Assembly (NCBI GenBank): GCA_903873975.1
Contig: CAIQQN010000234.1
Span: forward strand, 1-41,539
Reading direction: 5' to 3'
DNA length: 41,539 nucleotides
From: an uncultured Anaerolineales bacterium
GTDB taxonomy: Bacteria > Chloroflexota > Anaerolineae > Anaerolineales > Villigracilaceae
Both the position numbers and the translations under genes were made by a program. The first letter of the stretch is position 1. Each line of letters begins with the position of its first letter. A model generated the notes under the pieces. The model was given only the letters and a program-made list of their open reading frames with translations. It made no database searches and had not been told where the DNA came from. Positions 34,123 through 41,539 of the stretch are shown here, one piece after another.

Positions 34123-36789
34123 ATGCCTTCCGAACCTTCCCGTCCCGATCCAGATAAACTGCTTGCCCAGGTCCAGGCTGAAGAACAGGCGCAGAAACGC
34201 GGCCACCTGAAGATTTTCCTGGGCTATGCAGCCGGGGTCGGGAAGACGTATGCCATGCTGGAAGCTGCCCACCAGCGAAAAAACGAGGGGGTGGATGTGG
34301 TGGTGGGTTATGTGGAGACTCATAAACGGGTCGAAACCGAGTTGCTTGTCAACGGGCTGGAAGTCATCCCGCCTCGGCAAATAACGTATCACAATGTCCA
34401 GTTGACCGAAATGGATATTGACGCCGTCCTGAAGCGTAAACCCCAACTTGTCCTGGTGGACGAGTTGGCGCACACCAATGCGCCCGGTTCCCGCCATGCC
34501 AAACGTCACGCGGATGTGGAAGAATTGCTGGAGGCCGGCATTGATGTGGTTACGACACTCAACATCCAGCATATCGAAAGCTTGAACGACGTCGTTGCGC
34601 AGATCACCGGGACAAAAGTGCACGAGACCATCCCTGATAGCGTGATAGACGCTGTCACCGATATCGAATTGATCGACCTTCCGCCGGATGAGTTGATCAA
34701 CCGCCTGCAGGAAGGCAAAGTTTACATCCCAGACCAGGCCCAGCGTGCCATTGAGAAATTCTTTCGCAAAGGCAACCTGACCGCCCTGCGTGAGTTGACC
34801 ATGCGCCGCGCCGCTGAACGGGTGGACGATCAGATGCGGGCTTACATGCGGACGCGCTCTATCCCCGGCCCGTGGCCGGCGGGGGAACGCCTGCTGGTCT
34901 GTATCAGCCCCGGTGCGCTTGGTGAACGACTGATCCACACTGCCCGGCGGCTGGCAGACGAGCTGAATGCGGAGTGGTTCGCGATCTACGTGGAAACCCC
35001 CGATCAGGCCAGAATATCTCAGGAACAGCGCGACCAGGTGGCACATTCCCTGCGGCTGGCCGAAGAACTGGGAGCAAGAACAACCAGCCTCCCCGGGCAG
35101 TCAGTCGCCGAAACGGTGATGGACTATGCCCATCGGCATAATGTGACCAAGGTGATTGCCGGTAAGCCGATCCATTCGCGCTGGGTCGAATTCCTGCGCG
35201 GCTCGGTAGTAGACCACTTGATCCGCTTGAGTGGCTCAATTGACGTATATGTGATCAGCAGTGAAGCTGAGCCATCTACGAAAAAAGCCCTGGAAGGCTG
35301 GCGGCCGCACCGCCCATGGACCAGGTACTTCTGGGGGCTGCTGCTGGTGGCAGCCGCCACCGCTCTCAGTGCAATCATCGCTCCTTATATTTCGCCTACT
35401 AACCTGGTTGTTATCTTTCTGCTTGCAGTTGTCCTCGCCGCCGTTTACTTGGGGCGCGGTCCAGCCATCTTGACCTCGATTCTGGGCGTGGCAGTCTTTG
35501 ATTACTTTTTTGTGCCTCCTCATTTGACCCTGGCCGTTTCCAATACCGAATACTTGCTGACCTTTTTTGGGTTGCTGGCAGTTGGGCTGGTGATCAGCCA
35601 GTTGACCGCCCTGGTGCGTGAACAGGCCGAAGCAGCCGAACAACGCGAAGTGCAGACTGTTGCATTATACGAGTTGGGCCGCGATCTGACCGAAACTGCC
35701 GGGCTGGAGGCCGTCACGCAAACTGCCATCGCTCATGTCGGCCAGACCTTTAGCCGGGAGGTCGCCATATTCCTGCCGGTTGCAGGTGCCTTGAAGGCCT
35801 ACGCCACCAGTCCGGCGCTGACCGTCTCCGACGATGATCTTGCTGTCGCCGCCTGGACCTTTGATCACGGCCAACCGGCCGGGCGCGGCACGGATACCCT
35901 GCCGGCTTCCTCCATGCGCTATCAGCCTCTCAAGACCATGCGTGGCGGAGTGGGTGTGTTGGGAATAAAACCATCTGCCCCGGATCGTTTATTGACCCGT
36001 GACCAGCTCCGCACCCTGGACGCGTTCGCCAACCAGATCGCCCTGGCCATCGAACGGGCGCGTCTGGCCGAGCAGACCCGGCAGACCGAGATGCTGGAGA
36101 TCACCGACAAGCTCCAAAATGCCTTGCTCAATTCGATTTCTCATGACTTGCGCACCCCGCTGGTCTCCATCACCGGGGCGTTGAGCAGCCTGGTGGATGA
36201 TCAGGTGACTTTGGACGAATCTGCCCGGCGCAGCTTGATCGAAACTGCCAGCGAAGAAGCTGACCGCCTCAACCGGCTGGTGGGCAACCTCCTGGATATG
36301 ACCCGTCTGGAGTCTGGCGCCATGCGCGTAAAGCGCGATGCCTGTGACCTTCAAGACCTTGTTGGCTCATCTCTGGAGGAAGTTGGTTCGCGCCTGGGCG
36401 ATCGCTCAATAACGGTGGATGTCGCGGATGACCTGCCCTTGGTGTCAATGGACTTTGTTTTGATCGAGCGTGTGCTGGTGAATGTGATTGATAACGGCTT
36501 GAAGTATTCCCCACCGGGATCGCCGATTGAGATCCGGGCTAATATGGCGGGGGCCTTTGTGGAGATCACAGTCGCCGACCGGGGGGTGGGGGTTCCGCCG
36601 GAGGATTTAACCCGCATCTTTGACAAGTTCTACCGCGTCCAGCGCCCCGATAACGTCAGCGGGACCGGCCTCGGCTTGGCCATTGGCAAAGGGATTGTGG
36701 ATGCCCACGGCGGATTTATTTCTGCCGAGAATCGCCCGGGTGGTGGTACGATCATCACAATTGCACTGCCTGTGGAGGCGCAAAAATGA
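34123..36789 (+). CDS. kdpD: KdpD, potassium-sensing histidine kinase
   Basis: 888 residues. The N-terminal KdpD domain has the Walker A loop GYAAGVGKTYAML (34-46) and LVDELAHTNAPGSRH (Walker B, 111-125). A universal-stress-like domain follows (about 253-380), with GERLLVCISPG. Four helices of DUF4118 occupy about 403-495. GAF-like residues about 515-645 come next, then HisKA with H674 in NSISHDLRTPLVS, and HATPase with NVIDNGLKYS, VADRGVGVP, FDKFYRVQ and GTGLGLAIGKG. All catalytic parts are present. It ends in ATGA with kdpE. In E. coli it activates KdpE at low K+ or high ionic strength. Confidence 0.97.
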   Translation: MPSEPSRPDPDKLLAQVQAEEQAQKRGHLKIFLGYAAGVGKTYAMLEAAHQRKNEGVDVVVGYVETHKRVETELLVNGLEVIPPRQITYHNVQLTEMDIDAVLKRKPQLVLVDELAHTNAPGSRHAKRHADVEELLEAGIDVVTTLNIQHIESLNDVVAQITGTKVHETIPDSVIDAVTDIELIDLPPDELINRLQEGKVYIPDQAQRAIEKFFRKGNLTALRELTMRRAAERVDDQMRAYMRTRSIPGPWPAGERLLVCISPGALGERLIHTARRLADELNAEWFAIYVETPDQARISQEQRDQVAHSLRLAEELGARTTSLPGQSVAETVMDYAHRHNVTKVIAGKPIHSRWVEFLRGSVVDHLIRLSGSIDVYVISSEAEPSTKKALEGWRPHRPWTRYFWGLLLVAAATALSAIIAPYISPTNLVVIFLLAVVLAAVYLGRGPAILTSILGVAVFDYFFVPPHLTLAVSNTEYLLTFFGLLAVGLVISQLTALVREQAEAAEQREVQTVALYELGRDLTETAGLEAVTQTAIAHVGQTFSREVAIFLPVAGALKAYATSPALTVSDDDLAVAAWTFDHGQPAGRGTDTLPASSMRYQPLKTMRGGVGVLGIKPSAPDRLLTRDQLRTLDAFANQIALAIERARLAEQTRQTEMLEITDKLQNALLNSISHDLRTPLVSITGALSSLVDDQVTLDESARRSLIETASEEADRLNRLVGNLLDMTRLESGAMRVKRDACDLQDLVGSSLEEVGSRLGDRSITVDVADDLPLVSMDFVLIERVLVNVIDNGLKYSPPGSPIEIRANMAGAFVEITVADRGVGVPPEDLTRIFDKFYRVQRPDNVSGTGLGLAIGKGIVDAHGGFISAENRPGGGTIITIALPVEAQK

Positions 36790-37472
36790 GCGAGCAAGAC
36801 GTGCGTGTCCTGGTGGTGGATGATGAACGTTCGATCCGCCGGTTCCTGAAAGCCTCTTTGGGAAGCCAATTCGTTATCTTTGAAGCCATCTCCGGCGAAG
36901 AAGCCCTGGCTGCCGTCGCCGCGGACCGCCCGGACGTCATCATCCTTGACCTGGGTCTTCCCGATATGGACGGTGTGGAGGTTACGCGCCGTCTGCGGGA
37001 GTGGACGCAGGTTCCCATCATCGTTGTCTCGGTACGCGAGCAGGAGAAGGACAAGATCGCCGCGCTGGATGCCGGCGCCGACGATTACTTGACGAAACCT
37101 TTCGGTGTGGGGGAATTGATGGCGCGCTTGCGCTCGGCCTTGCGGCGTTCCGCACAGGCAGAAACGGATCCGGTTTTCAAGACCGGGCATCTGGTTGTGG
37201 ACTTGAACCAGCGCGAAGTATTGGTGGGTGGGCAGCCCGTTTCCCTGACGCCGACCGAATATGATATCCTGCGGACGCTCGTTAAACACGCCGGGAAAGT
37301 CTTGACCCACGATCAGTTGCTGCGCGCCGTCTGGGGGACGGCTTATGAAAGCGAAACCCACATGCTGCAGGTCAACATCAGCAACCTGCGGCGGAAGATT
37401 GAGCCAGACCCAGTACGACCGAGCTACCTCATCACTGAACCGGGGGTTGGATATAGGCTGAAGATCATCTGA
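36786..37472 (+). CDS. kdpE: KdpE, OmpR-family response regulator of kdp
   Basis: 228 residues. Receiver with D12-D13, phospho-acceptor D55 (VIILDLGLPD) and K in DYLTKPFG. The winged-helix C-terminus has LTPTEYDILRTLVKHAGKV and SETHMLQVNISNLRRKIE. It overlaps kdpD by 4 bp, so the pair is coupled. It is the last gene of the kdp operon and is followed by a GC-rich hairpin. Its paralogue at 37999 has the same residues at the acidic pocket and a very similar recognition helix, so both may use the same operators. Confidence 0.96.
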   Translation: MSEQDVRVLVVDDERSIRRFLKASLGSQFVIFEAISGEEALAAVAADRPDVIILDLGLPDMDGVEVTRRLREWTQVPIIVVSVREQEKDKIAALDAGADDYLTKPFGVGELMARLRSALRRSAQAETDPVFKTGHLVVDLNQREVLVGGQPVSLTPTEYDILRTLVKHAGKVLTHDQLLRAVWGTAYESETHMLQVNISNLRRKIEPDPVRPSYLITEPGVGYRLKII

Positions 37473-37481
37473 AACAAGACG

Positions 37482-37505
37482 CCGGGGCAGGATTTCCTGC
37501 CCCGG
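37482..37505 (+). terminator. GC-rich hairpin after kdpE
   Basis: CCGGGGCAGG (37482-37491) pairs perfectly with CCTGCCCCGG (37496-37505), loop ATTT. The following AATGCTTCT is a poor T-tract, so termination may be partial. Confidence 0.65.
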
Positions 37506-37520
37506 AATGCTTCTGCCGTC

Positions 37521-37583
37521 TTGACGATTTCTTGACATCTTTCAGCCTCTTCTTGTCATAGGTTTGACGCCAATTTGTATAAA
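37521..37583 (+). promoter_or_regulatory. Putative KdpE-type operator, tandem copy 1
   Basis: Half-sites TTGAC (37521), TTGAC (37532), TTGTC (37553), TTGAC (37564). CTTTCAGCC lies between the inner pairs. A TATAAA box follows at 37578-37583, in an extended TGTATAAAAT. This promoter would serve the genes at 37714, 37999 and 38742. Confidence 0.7.
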
Positions 37584-37598
37584 ATCCGATCTGTTGCC

Positions 37599-37663
37599 TT
37601 GACACAATCTTGACTTCTTTCAGCCATTGATTGTCGTCGGCTTGACACCTCAGTCTGCAAAAT
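37599..37663 (+). promoter_or_regulatory. Putative KdpE-type operator, tandem copy 2
   Basis: TTGAC (37599), TTGAC (37610), TTGTC (37631), TTGAC (37642), all exactly 78 bp after the corresponding sites of copy 1, with CTTTCAGCC and AAAATCC also kept. The -10 position reads TGCAAA rather than TATAAA, so this copy may act as an operator without a strong start of its own. Confidence 0.65.
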
Positions 37664-37713
37664 CCAGCTCATATTGAAAAGCAAGTTGAGATGGAACTGG
37701 AGCTGATCGCACC

Positions 37714-37893
37714 ATGAAGAAGGAAAGAATTCCCAAAGGCTGGAAACTGGTTATTCGAGGCTTGCCTCTGGCAGCTGCCGCCTCAGCCAATTTATTGCCG
37801 TTACAGCGGCTGGGTCAACAATTCATTATGCTGATTGTCTTGATATGGCTGCAGACGTTCTTGATCTTCGAATGGTTTTTAGCTGGAAGGTGA
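37714..37893 (+). CDS. Small membrane protein in the potassium island
   Basis: 59 residues from the ATG at 37714, with GGAG 11 nt upstream (rather far). A basic N-terminus (MKKERIPKGWK) is followed by two hydrophobic stretches, LVIRGLPLAAAASANLLPL and FIMLIVLIWLQTFLIFEWF. It lies directly after the double operator and before the second kdpE-like gene. It may be a membrane peptide regulating or stabilising one of the potassium transporters. No family was recognised; the proof of coding is weaker than for its neighbours. Confidence 0.5.
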   Translation: MKKERIPKGWKLVIRGLPLAAAASANLLPLQRLGQQFIMLIVLIWLQTFLIFEWFLAGR

Positions 37894-37998
37894 ATGAACC
37901 TGCAAGGTACTGCGTTAATATCTGAACCACAACCTGATGAAAATGCAAGCAATTCAATAAATAACGGCAGTCTAGAAATTTTTTACAAGAAGCAGTAG

Positions 37999-38700
37999 AT
38001 GGACGAAAAATCAGTGCGTATCCTGGTGGCGGATGATGAACGCCCCATCAGGCGGTTTTTAAACGCTTCTCTCAGCGGACAGTATACGGTTTTGGAAGCG
38101 GCCACGGGTGAAGAGACCCTGGCCGTTACTGTGTCTGGGCGCCCCGACGTGATCATCCTGGATCTTGGGCTGCCTGACTTGGACGGCATCGAGGTGACTC
38201 GCCGCCTGCGCGAGTGGACGCAGATCCCCATCATTGTGGTTTCGGTAAGAGATCGGGAAGAGGACAAAATCGCTGCCTTGGATGCAGGAGCGGATGACTA
38301 TCTGACCAAGCCCTTCGGCGCAGGCGAATTGATGGCTCGCTTGCGGGCGGCCCTGCGCCGGTCAGCCCTTCCCGAAAGCGGACCGGTTTATCAAGTTGCC
38401 GGTTTGTTCGTGGACCTGGCCCGGCGGGATGTGATGGTCAATGGGCAAACTGCTGCTCTGACGCCTACGGAATACGATATCCTGCGCATTCTCATTCAGA
38501 ATGCTGGCAAAGTGCTTACCCATCAGCAACTCGTCCACGCAGTGTGGGGCACCAGTTACGAAGCAGATTCGCATCTATTACGGGTCAATATCAGCAACCT
38601 CCGCCGAAAGATCGAAGCTGACCCAGCCCGGCCGCGCTACATCATGACAGAACCAGGTATCGGATACCGCCTCAAAACCCTCGATGCAGCCCGGCATTAA
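37999..38700 (+). CDS. Second KdpE-like response regulator
   Basis: 233 residues. It shares most residues with KdpE at 36786, such as DDERxIRRFLxASL, DVIILDLGLPDxDGxEVTRRLREWTQ, AGADDYLTKPFG and ISNLRRKIE. D12-D13, D55 and the lysine near 105 are all intact. It has no kinase gene beside it, so KdpD is the likely phosphodonor. It is followed at 41 bp by a potassium-type permease and preceded by the duplicated operator, so it probably forms a small operon with that permease. The start codon has only a weak ribosome site (AGAAG). Confidence 0.93.
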   Translation: MDEKSVRILVADDERPIRRFLNASLSGQYTVLEAATGEETLAVTVSGRPDVIILDLGLPDLDGIEVTRRLREWTQIPIIVVSVRDREEDKIAALDAGADDYLTKPFGAGELMARLRAALRRSALPESGPVYQVAGLFVDLARRDVMVNGQTAALTPTEYDILRILIQNAGKVLTHQQLVHAVWGTSYEADSHLLRVNISNLRRKIEADPARPRYIMTEPGIGYRLKTLDAARH

Positions 38701-38741
38701 TAGGGATATCGACTGACACTTCTAGAAAAAAAGGTAAAACC

Positions 38742-40577
38742 GTGTTTTTCTCTATCGCTTTGCTCATTATCATTATCTTCGTTGCCATCAAACTTTCTCC
38801 GGTGGAAAAAAAGGAACATGCCCTGATCCATGGAGCTGGGCAGATTGGTCTATTAGCCGCCCTGGCGTTGTTTGGCGTGGATTACTTCACTTCGTATTTT
38901 TATGCAACCGGCGAGATGATGAGTGCCCTCCATCCCTACAACCTGCAGAAATACGCTTTTGTCGCTGTCATTATCATTGCTGTTGCTAATGCCGTATTTG
39001 GCTTCCTGTATATGTATTCCTTGGGAGTATTCAATGAGGGCGGTGGTTCTTATACAGCAGCCATGCGCTACCTGGCGCCCGGATTGAGCCTGGTTGTGGC
39101 AGTGGTGTTGATCCAGGATTATGTGTTTACCATCGTGGTTTCAACGCTCTCCGGTGTGGACCAATTACTGTCCCTGACCAATTCCTATAATACGCTCTGG
39201 GTGATTCGTTTTTTGATTGGGGCGGGTCTGGCAACGATTACCTGGTGGCTTACCATTCGCGGGCGTGGCGAATCGGCGCGGGTGACTTTTATCATGCTGG
39301 GAGTATTCCTCCTGCTCACCGTCGTTATGGCCATTGGCCTTTTCATCGCTAAAGGCCGGGCGGTGGCCGCCCTGCCCTACACCCCTCCCGCCACTACACC
39401 CACCCTCTGGCAGGCCGCATACCACATGCTGACCGCTTCGATGAGAGGCCTGGTGGCCCTGAGCGGTCTGGAAGCCATGTCCAATGGTATCCAGTTCGTG
39501 ATTAATGAAGACTTTGCCCTGGTGAAATGGGGCAAGAAGCACTTGCCGCGCTTATCGGGTTTGTGGAATTACTACAGCGGCAAGTCGGGCATCGGGCGCA
39601 TGGTCCAGACCTCCTTCCTGTTCTATGGTGGCATCACCACGGCTTTCCTGGCTTACTTTGCCGTCCACTTCAACGCCTTCGATGGCACTGCCGGCCGGTC
39701 GCTGGTCGCTAATCTTTCTTTCATCGGTTTCACGCAATTACCGGGAGGGAATATCCTGTATTGGGTTTACCAAATTCTGGCTGTCGCTATGCTGGCGGCC
39801 GCCTCCATGACCGCCTTCCAGGACTTGCAGGCCACCGCCTGGCGTGACGTTGCCATTGGAGAGATCCCGGAAATCGTGGTGTATCGTAACCCCAAGGGCA
39901 CATTCACACGTTCGGTGACAGCCGGATTTGTGGTCGCAATCCTTATCCAATTGATCGTGCGTGGTAAAACCTATTTGGCGATCCCATATTATGGTATCGG
40001 TGTCTTCATGCCCATCATGGTGATGGGATTTGCCATCCGTCAGCACATTCTAAAAACGTATCCAAAGGGTTCGAAACGTTCGTGGGGCGCCTTTGGGGCG
40101 GGGTTTGCGGCAGTCCTTGCAGGGATCGTGTTCGTTGGCCAGATCGCCGGTAAGTGGACCGAGGGCGGCTGGGTGGTTTTGATTTCATTCAGCATCTTGA
40201 TTATTGCTGCCAACCTGTTATTAATTTCTCCTATTGGATACCGCGAACCTAAACAGATCTACCGCATCGTGCGCGAGAAAGCGCGCGTCCAGGGAGCCAT
40301 GGCGTCCATTGTGGAATGGCAGTCGCTTAAGATGCAGGAATATAGATATAACGTGATTGTCTGGGTTGCGCGGTTCTTCGAGTTGCTCGGCATCCGTCGC
40401 CCGGTCCGGTACGAGCCGCCTGCGCCAGCCGGAGACTATGACCATGCCCTGCATGTGGACCACCCCGAAGCCCCGTCTCTGCTCCAGCAGTACTTGGGCA
40501 GCAAGCCGGGCGAGCCGAAACTGGGTGGCGCTCCCAAGCAGACTTCTCCAGGCGATGAAGAAGGTAAAGAGGATTGA
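38742..40577 (+). CDS. KimA/KUP-like APC-superfamily permease, probable potassium importer
   Basis: 611 residues from a GTG at 38742 after AAGG; the first residues match the ATG-started paralogue at 41018. About twelve helices occupy residues 1-490, and a cytoplasmic tail of about 120 residues follows, with RIVREKARVQGAMASIVEWQ. The length and architecture match the KimA (YdaO) family of proton-driven high-affinity potassium importers. The helix-1 sequence FGVDYFTSYFYATGE has an Asp (47) and a Tyr (54) seven residues apart, the arrangement I recall for the K+ site of KimA. The position after a KdpE-like regulator and next to kdp supports K+ transport; an amino-acid permease is the alternative. 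No c-di-AMP riboswitch was seen upstream. Confidence 0.82.
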   Translation: MFFSIALLIIIIFVAIKLSPVEKKEHALIHGAGQIGLLAALALFGVDYFTSYFYATGEMMSALHPYNLQKYAFVAVIIIAVANAVFGFLYMYSLGVFNEGGGSYTAAMRYLAPGLSLVVAVVLIQDYVFTIVVSTLSGVDQLLSLTNSYNTLWVIRFLIGAGLATITWWLTIRGRGESARVTFIMLGVFLLLTVVMAIGLFIAKGRAVAALPYTPPATTPTLWQAAYHMLTASMRGLVALSGLEAMSNGIQFVINEDFALVKWGKKHLPRLSGLWNYYSGKSGIGRMVQTSFLFYGGITTAFLAYFAVHFNAFDGTAGRSLVANLSFIGFTQLPGGNILYWVYQILAVAMLAAASMTAFQDLQATAWRDVAIGEIPEIVVYRNPKGTFTRSVTAGFVVAILIQLIVRGKTYLAIPYYGIGVFMPIMVMGFAIRQHILKTYPKGSKRSWGAFGAGFAAVLAGIVFVGQIAGKWTEGGWVVLISFSILIIAANLLLISPIGYREPKQIYRIVREKARVQGAMASIVEWQSLKMQEYRYNVIVWVARFFELLGIRRPVRYEPPAPAGDYDHALHVDHPEAPSLLQQYLGSKPGEPKLGGAPKQTSPGDEEGKED

Positions 40578-40600
40578 TCGTCCCAAACCAAACCTTGCCT

Positions 40601-40640
40601 AAAACGAGTTGCTCGATCGAGCAACTCGTTTTGATTTTAA
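40601..40640 (+). terminator. Intrinsic terminator after the permease
   Basis: AAAACGAGTTGCTCGA (40601-40616) is followed at once by its perfect complement (40617-40632), and GATTTTAAT comes next. The long stem with an A/T run at its ends can work in both directions. Confidence 0.85.
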
Positions 40641-40855
40641 TAATCGGTAAATATTTTATAGTCAGTCGAAAATATTTTTACAAATTTATGCTTTCGGCGG
40701 CGTCCCTCGCGGAGCATCCCCGAAGGGGGACGCCGCCGAGGACGGCGGCTTGAGCAACACTGTTCTTTTAAAGACTTTCAGCGAATTACTTCATTGGCAA
40801 CCAGAATGAGCTTTAGAGACATGTTCTTGTCCGTTTCTTTTCACCTTCATCAATC

Positions 40856-40927
40856 TTGACAAAATATTGACGCTTTTCAGGCTTCTCTTGACACATCCTT
40901 GACGTTCTCCTGGAAAAGCAGGATAAT
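40856..40927 (+). promoter_or_regulatory. Putative KdpE-type operator and promoter of the second permease
   Basis: Perfect TTGAC half-sites at 40856, 40867, 40888 and 40899 (offsets 0, 11, 32, 43), with TTTTCAGGC between the inner pair, as in the copies at 37521 and 37599. A GATAAT box at 40922-40927 is a possible -10; it is about one helical turn farther away than in the copy at 37521. Confidence 0.7.
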
Positions 40928-41017
40928 CAGTCTCTTGGCTAGAAACAAGGAGATTGGTGGCAGACTCATTCCATCAATACAAGTTTTGAAAGAATACAAA
41001 TAACAAACGAATTCAGT

Positions 41018-41539
41018 ATGCTTTTCTCTATCGCGCTTCTCATTGTCATCGTAGTCATTTCCATCAAACTTGCTCCGGTGGAAAAGAAGAACCATGCCCT
41101 TCTGCATGGCGCCGGGCAGGTTGGCTTCCTGGCTGCTGTGGCGCTCTTCGGGGTGGATTATTTCACCTCGTATTTTTACGCCACGGGGGAATTGATGGGT
41201 GTCTTGCATCCATACGGAATGCAGAAATATGCATGGATTGCTGTAATCGTTATCGCCCTTGCCAATATTATCTTCGGCGCACTGTACATGTACTCGCTCG
41301 GGGTATTCAATGAGGGCGGAGGCTCGTTCACGGCAGCCATGCGCTACCTCGGTCCATCTCTCAGCCTGATTGTTGCGGTAGTGCTCATCCAAGACTACAT
41401 ATTCACCATCGTGGTTTCCACGCTATCCGGTGTGCAGCAACTGCTCTCACTTGCACAACTCTCTGACACATTTTGGGTATGGAGATTTCTGATCGGAGCA
41501 TCCCTGGCATCCGTGACATGGTGGCTTACTATCCGAGGG
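41018..41539 (+). CDS. Second KimA/KUP-like permease, N-terminal part (runs off the window)
   Basis: 174 codons in frame from the ATG at 41018 to the window end without a stop. It matches the permease at 38742 closely throughout, for example FGVDYFTSYFYATGE, YMYSLGVFNEGGGS and VLIQDYIFTIVVSTLSGV, so it keeps the Asp/Tyr pair. About five helices are covered. There is no clear Shine-Dalgarno before the ATG; a GGAG at 40949 is too far. The operator at 40856 precedes it. It is a tandem paralogue, perhaps with different affinity or induction. Confidence 0.9.
   Translation, partial: MLFSIALLIVIVVISIKLAPVEKKNHALLHGAGQVGFLAAVALFGVDYFTSYFYATGELMGVLHPYGMQKYAWIAVIVIALANIIFGALYMYSLGVFNEGGGSFTAAMRYLGPSLSLIVAVVLIQDYIFTIVVSTLSGVQQLLSLAQLSDTFWVWRFLIGASLASVTWWLTIRG

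Larger units (their letters stand above)
40578..41017. other. Intergenic region between the two permease genes
   Basis: 440 bp. Besides the terminator at 40601 and the operator at 40856 it holds a GC-rich hairpin: CGGCGGCGTCCC (40695-40706) pairs with GGGACGCCGCCG (40727-40738), and a further GGCGGC at about 40745 could compete. It is not a known riboswitch by eye, nor a coding region. Confidence 0.5.

Noticed and set aside
34099-35046. 315-codon frame antisense to kdpD
   Set aside because: Shadow of a conserved sensor-kinase gene; no independent evidence.
40695-40738. GC-rich hairpin considered as a c-di-AMP riboswitch for the second permease
   Set aside because: It lacks the conserved motifs of that riboswitch as I know them, and a TTGAC promoter region lies downstream of it.
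40877-41392. 171-codon minus-strand frame
   Set aside because: It is antisense to the operator and the second permease, which has clear homology to its neighbour.

Overview
The window reads as a chromosomal segment of a moderately GC-rich bacterium. The gene set suggests Chloroflexota, probably Anaerolineae: S-layer homology repeats of the 'GITNGC…YCPEDSVTRAQMA' type, a lipoprotein serpin, Thr/Ser/Pro-rich lipoproteins, a MacAB-like exporter with a Ser/Gly-rich lipoprotein, and kdp genes with an intact sensor pair. The assignment is an inference. No rRNA, tRNA, CRISPR array, phage or IS element was recognised.

Layout. 1-547: 5' part of an MFS transporter (minus). 900-1806: two small membrane proteins of unknown function. 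1863-3924: NarL-type two-component pair (minus). 4261-5421: HtrA/DegP-like protease (minus). 5573-7755: a small secreted-protein gene present in three tandem units, one frameshifted; each unit carries the same promoter and a terminator-like hairpin, and two carry a remnant of the neighbouring kinase gene's 3' end. 7706-9843: OmpR-type kinase/regulator pair (minus). 10063-12416: operon of two small exported proteins, ApbE flavin transferase and a ferric-reductase-like haem membrane protein, bounded by two long hairpins. 12628-16758: MacA/MacB-type export operon plus lipoprotein. 16844-17671: HD-domain protein (minus). 18024-23339: lipoprotein, a membrane/beta-propeller fusion protein and a serpin. 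23340-26254: more AT-rich, gene-poor stretch with a serine hydrolase, repeats and an S-layer-domain remnant. 26255-28535: a membrane protein translationally coupled to a Vps62-like protein.

28620-41539 is a potassium-uptake island. It runs small ORF-kdpF-kdpA-kdpB-(DUF4118/GAF sensor fragment)-kdpC-kdpD-kdpE, then a small membrane ORF, a second KdpE-like regulator, a KimA/KUP-like APC permease, and the start of a second such permease at the window edge. Four upstream regions (28620, 37521, 37599, 40856) share one architecture: four TTGAC-like half-sites at offsets 0, 11, 32 and 43. Two of these are a 78-bp tandem duplication. I infer that one or both KdpE regulators bind them and join the Kdp ATPase and the APC permeases into one potassium regulon. 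This is the most interesting signal in the window.

All family names come from motif recognition by eye, without database searches. Coordinates of hairpins and operators were counted by hand.
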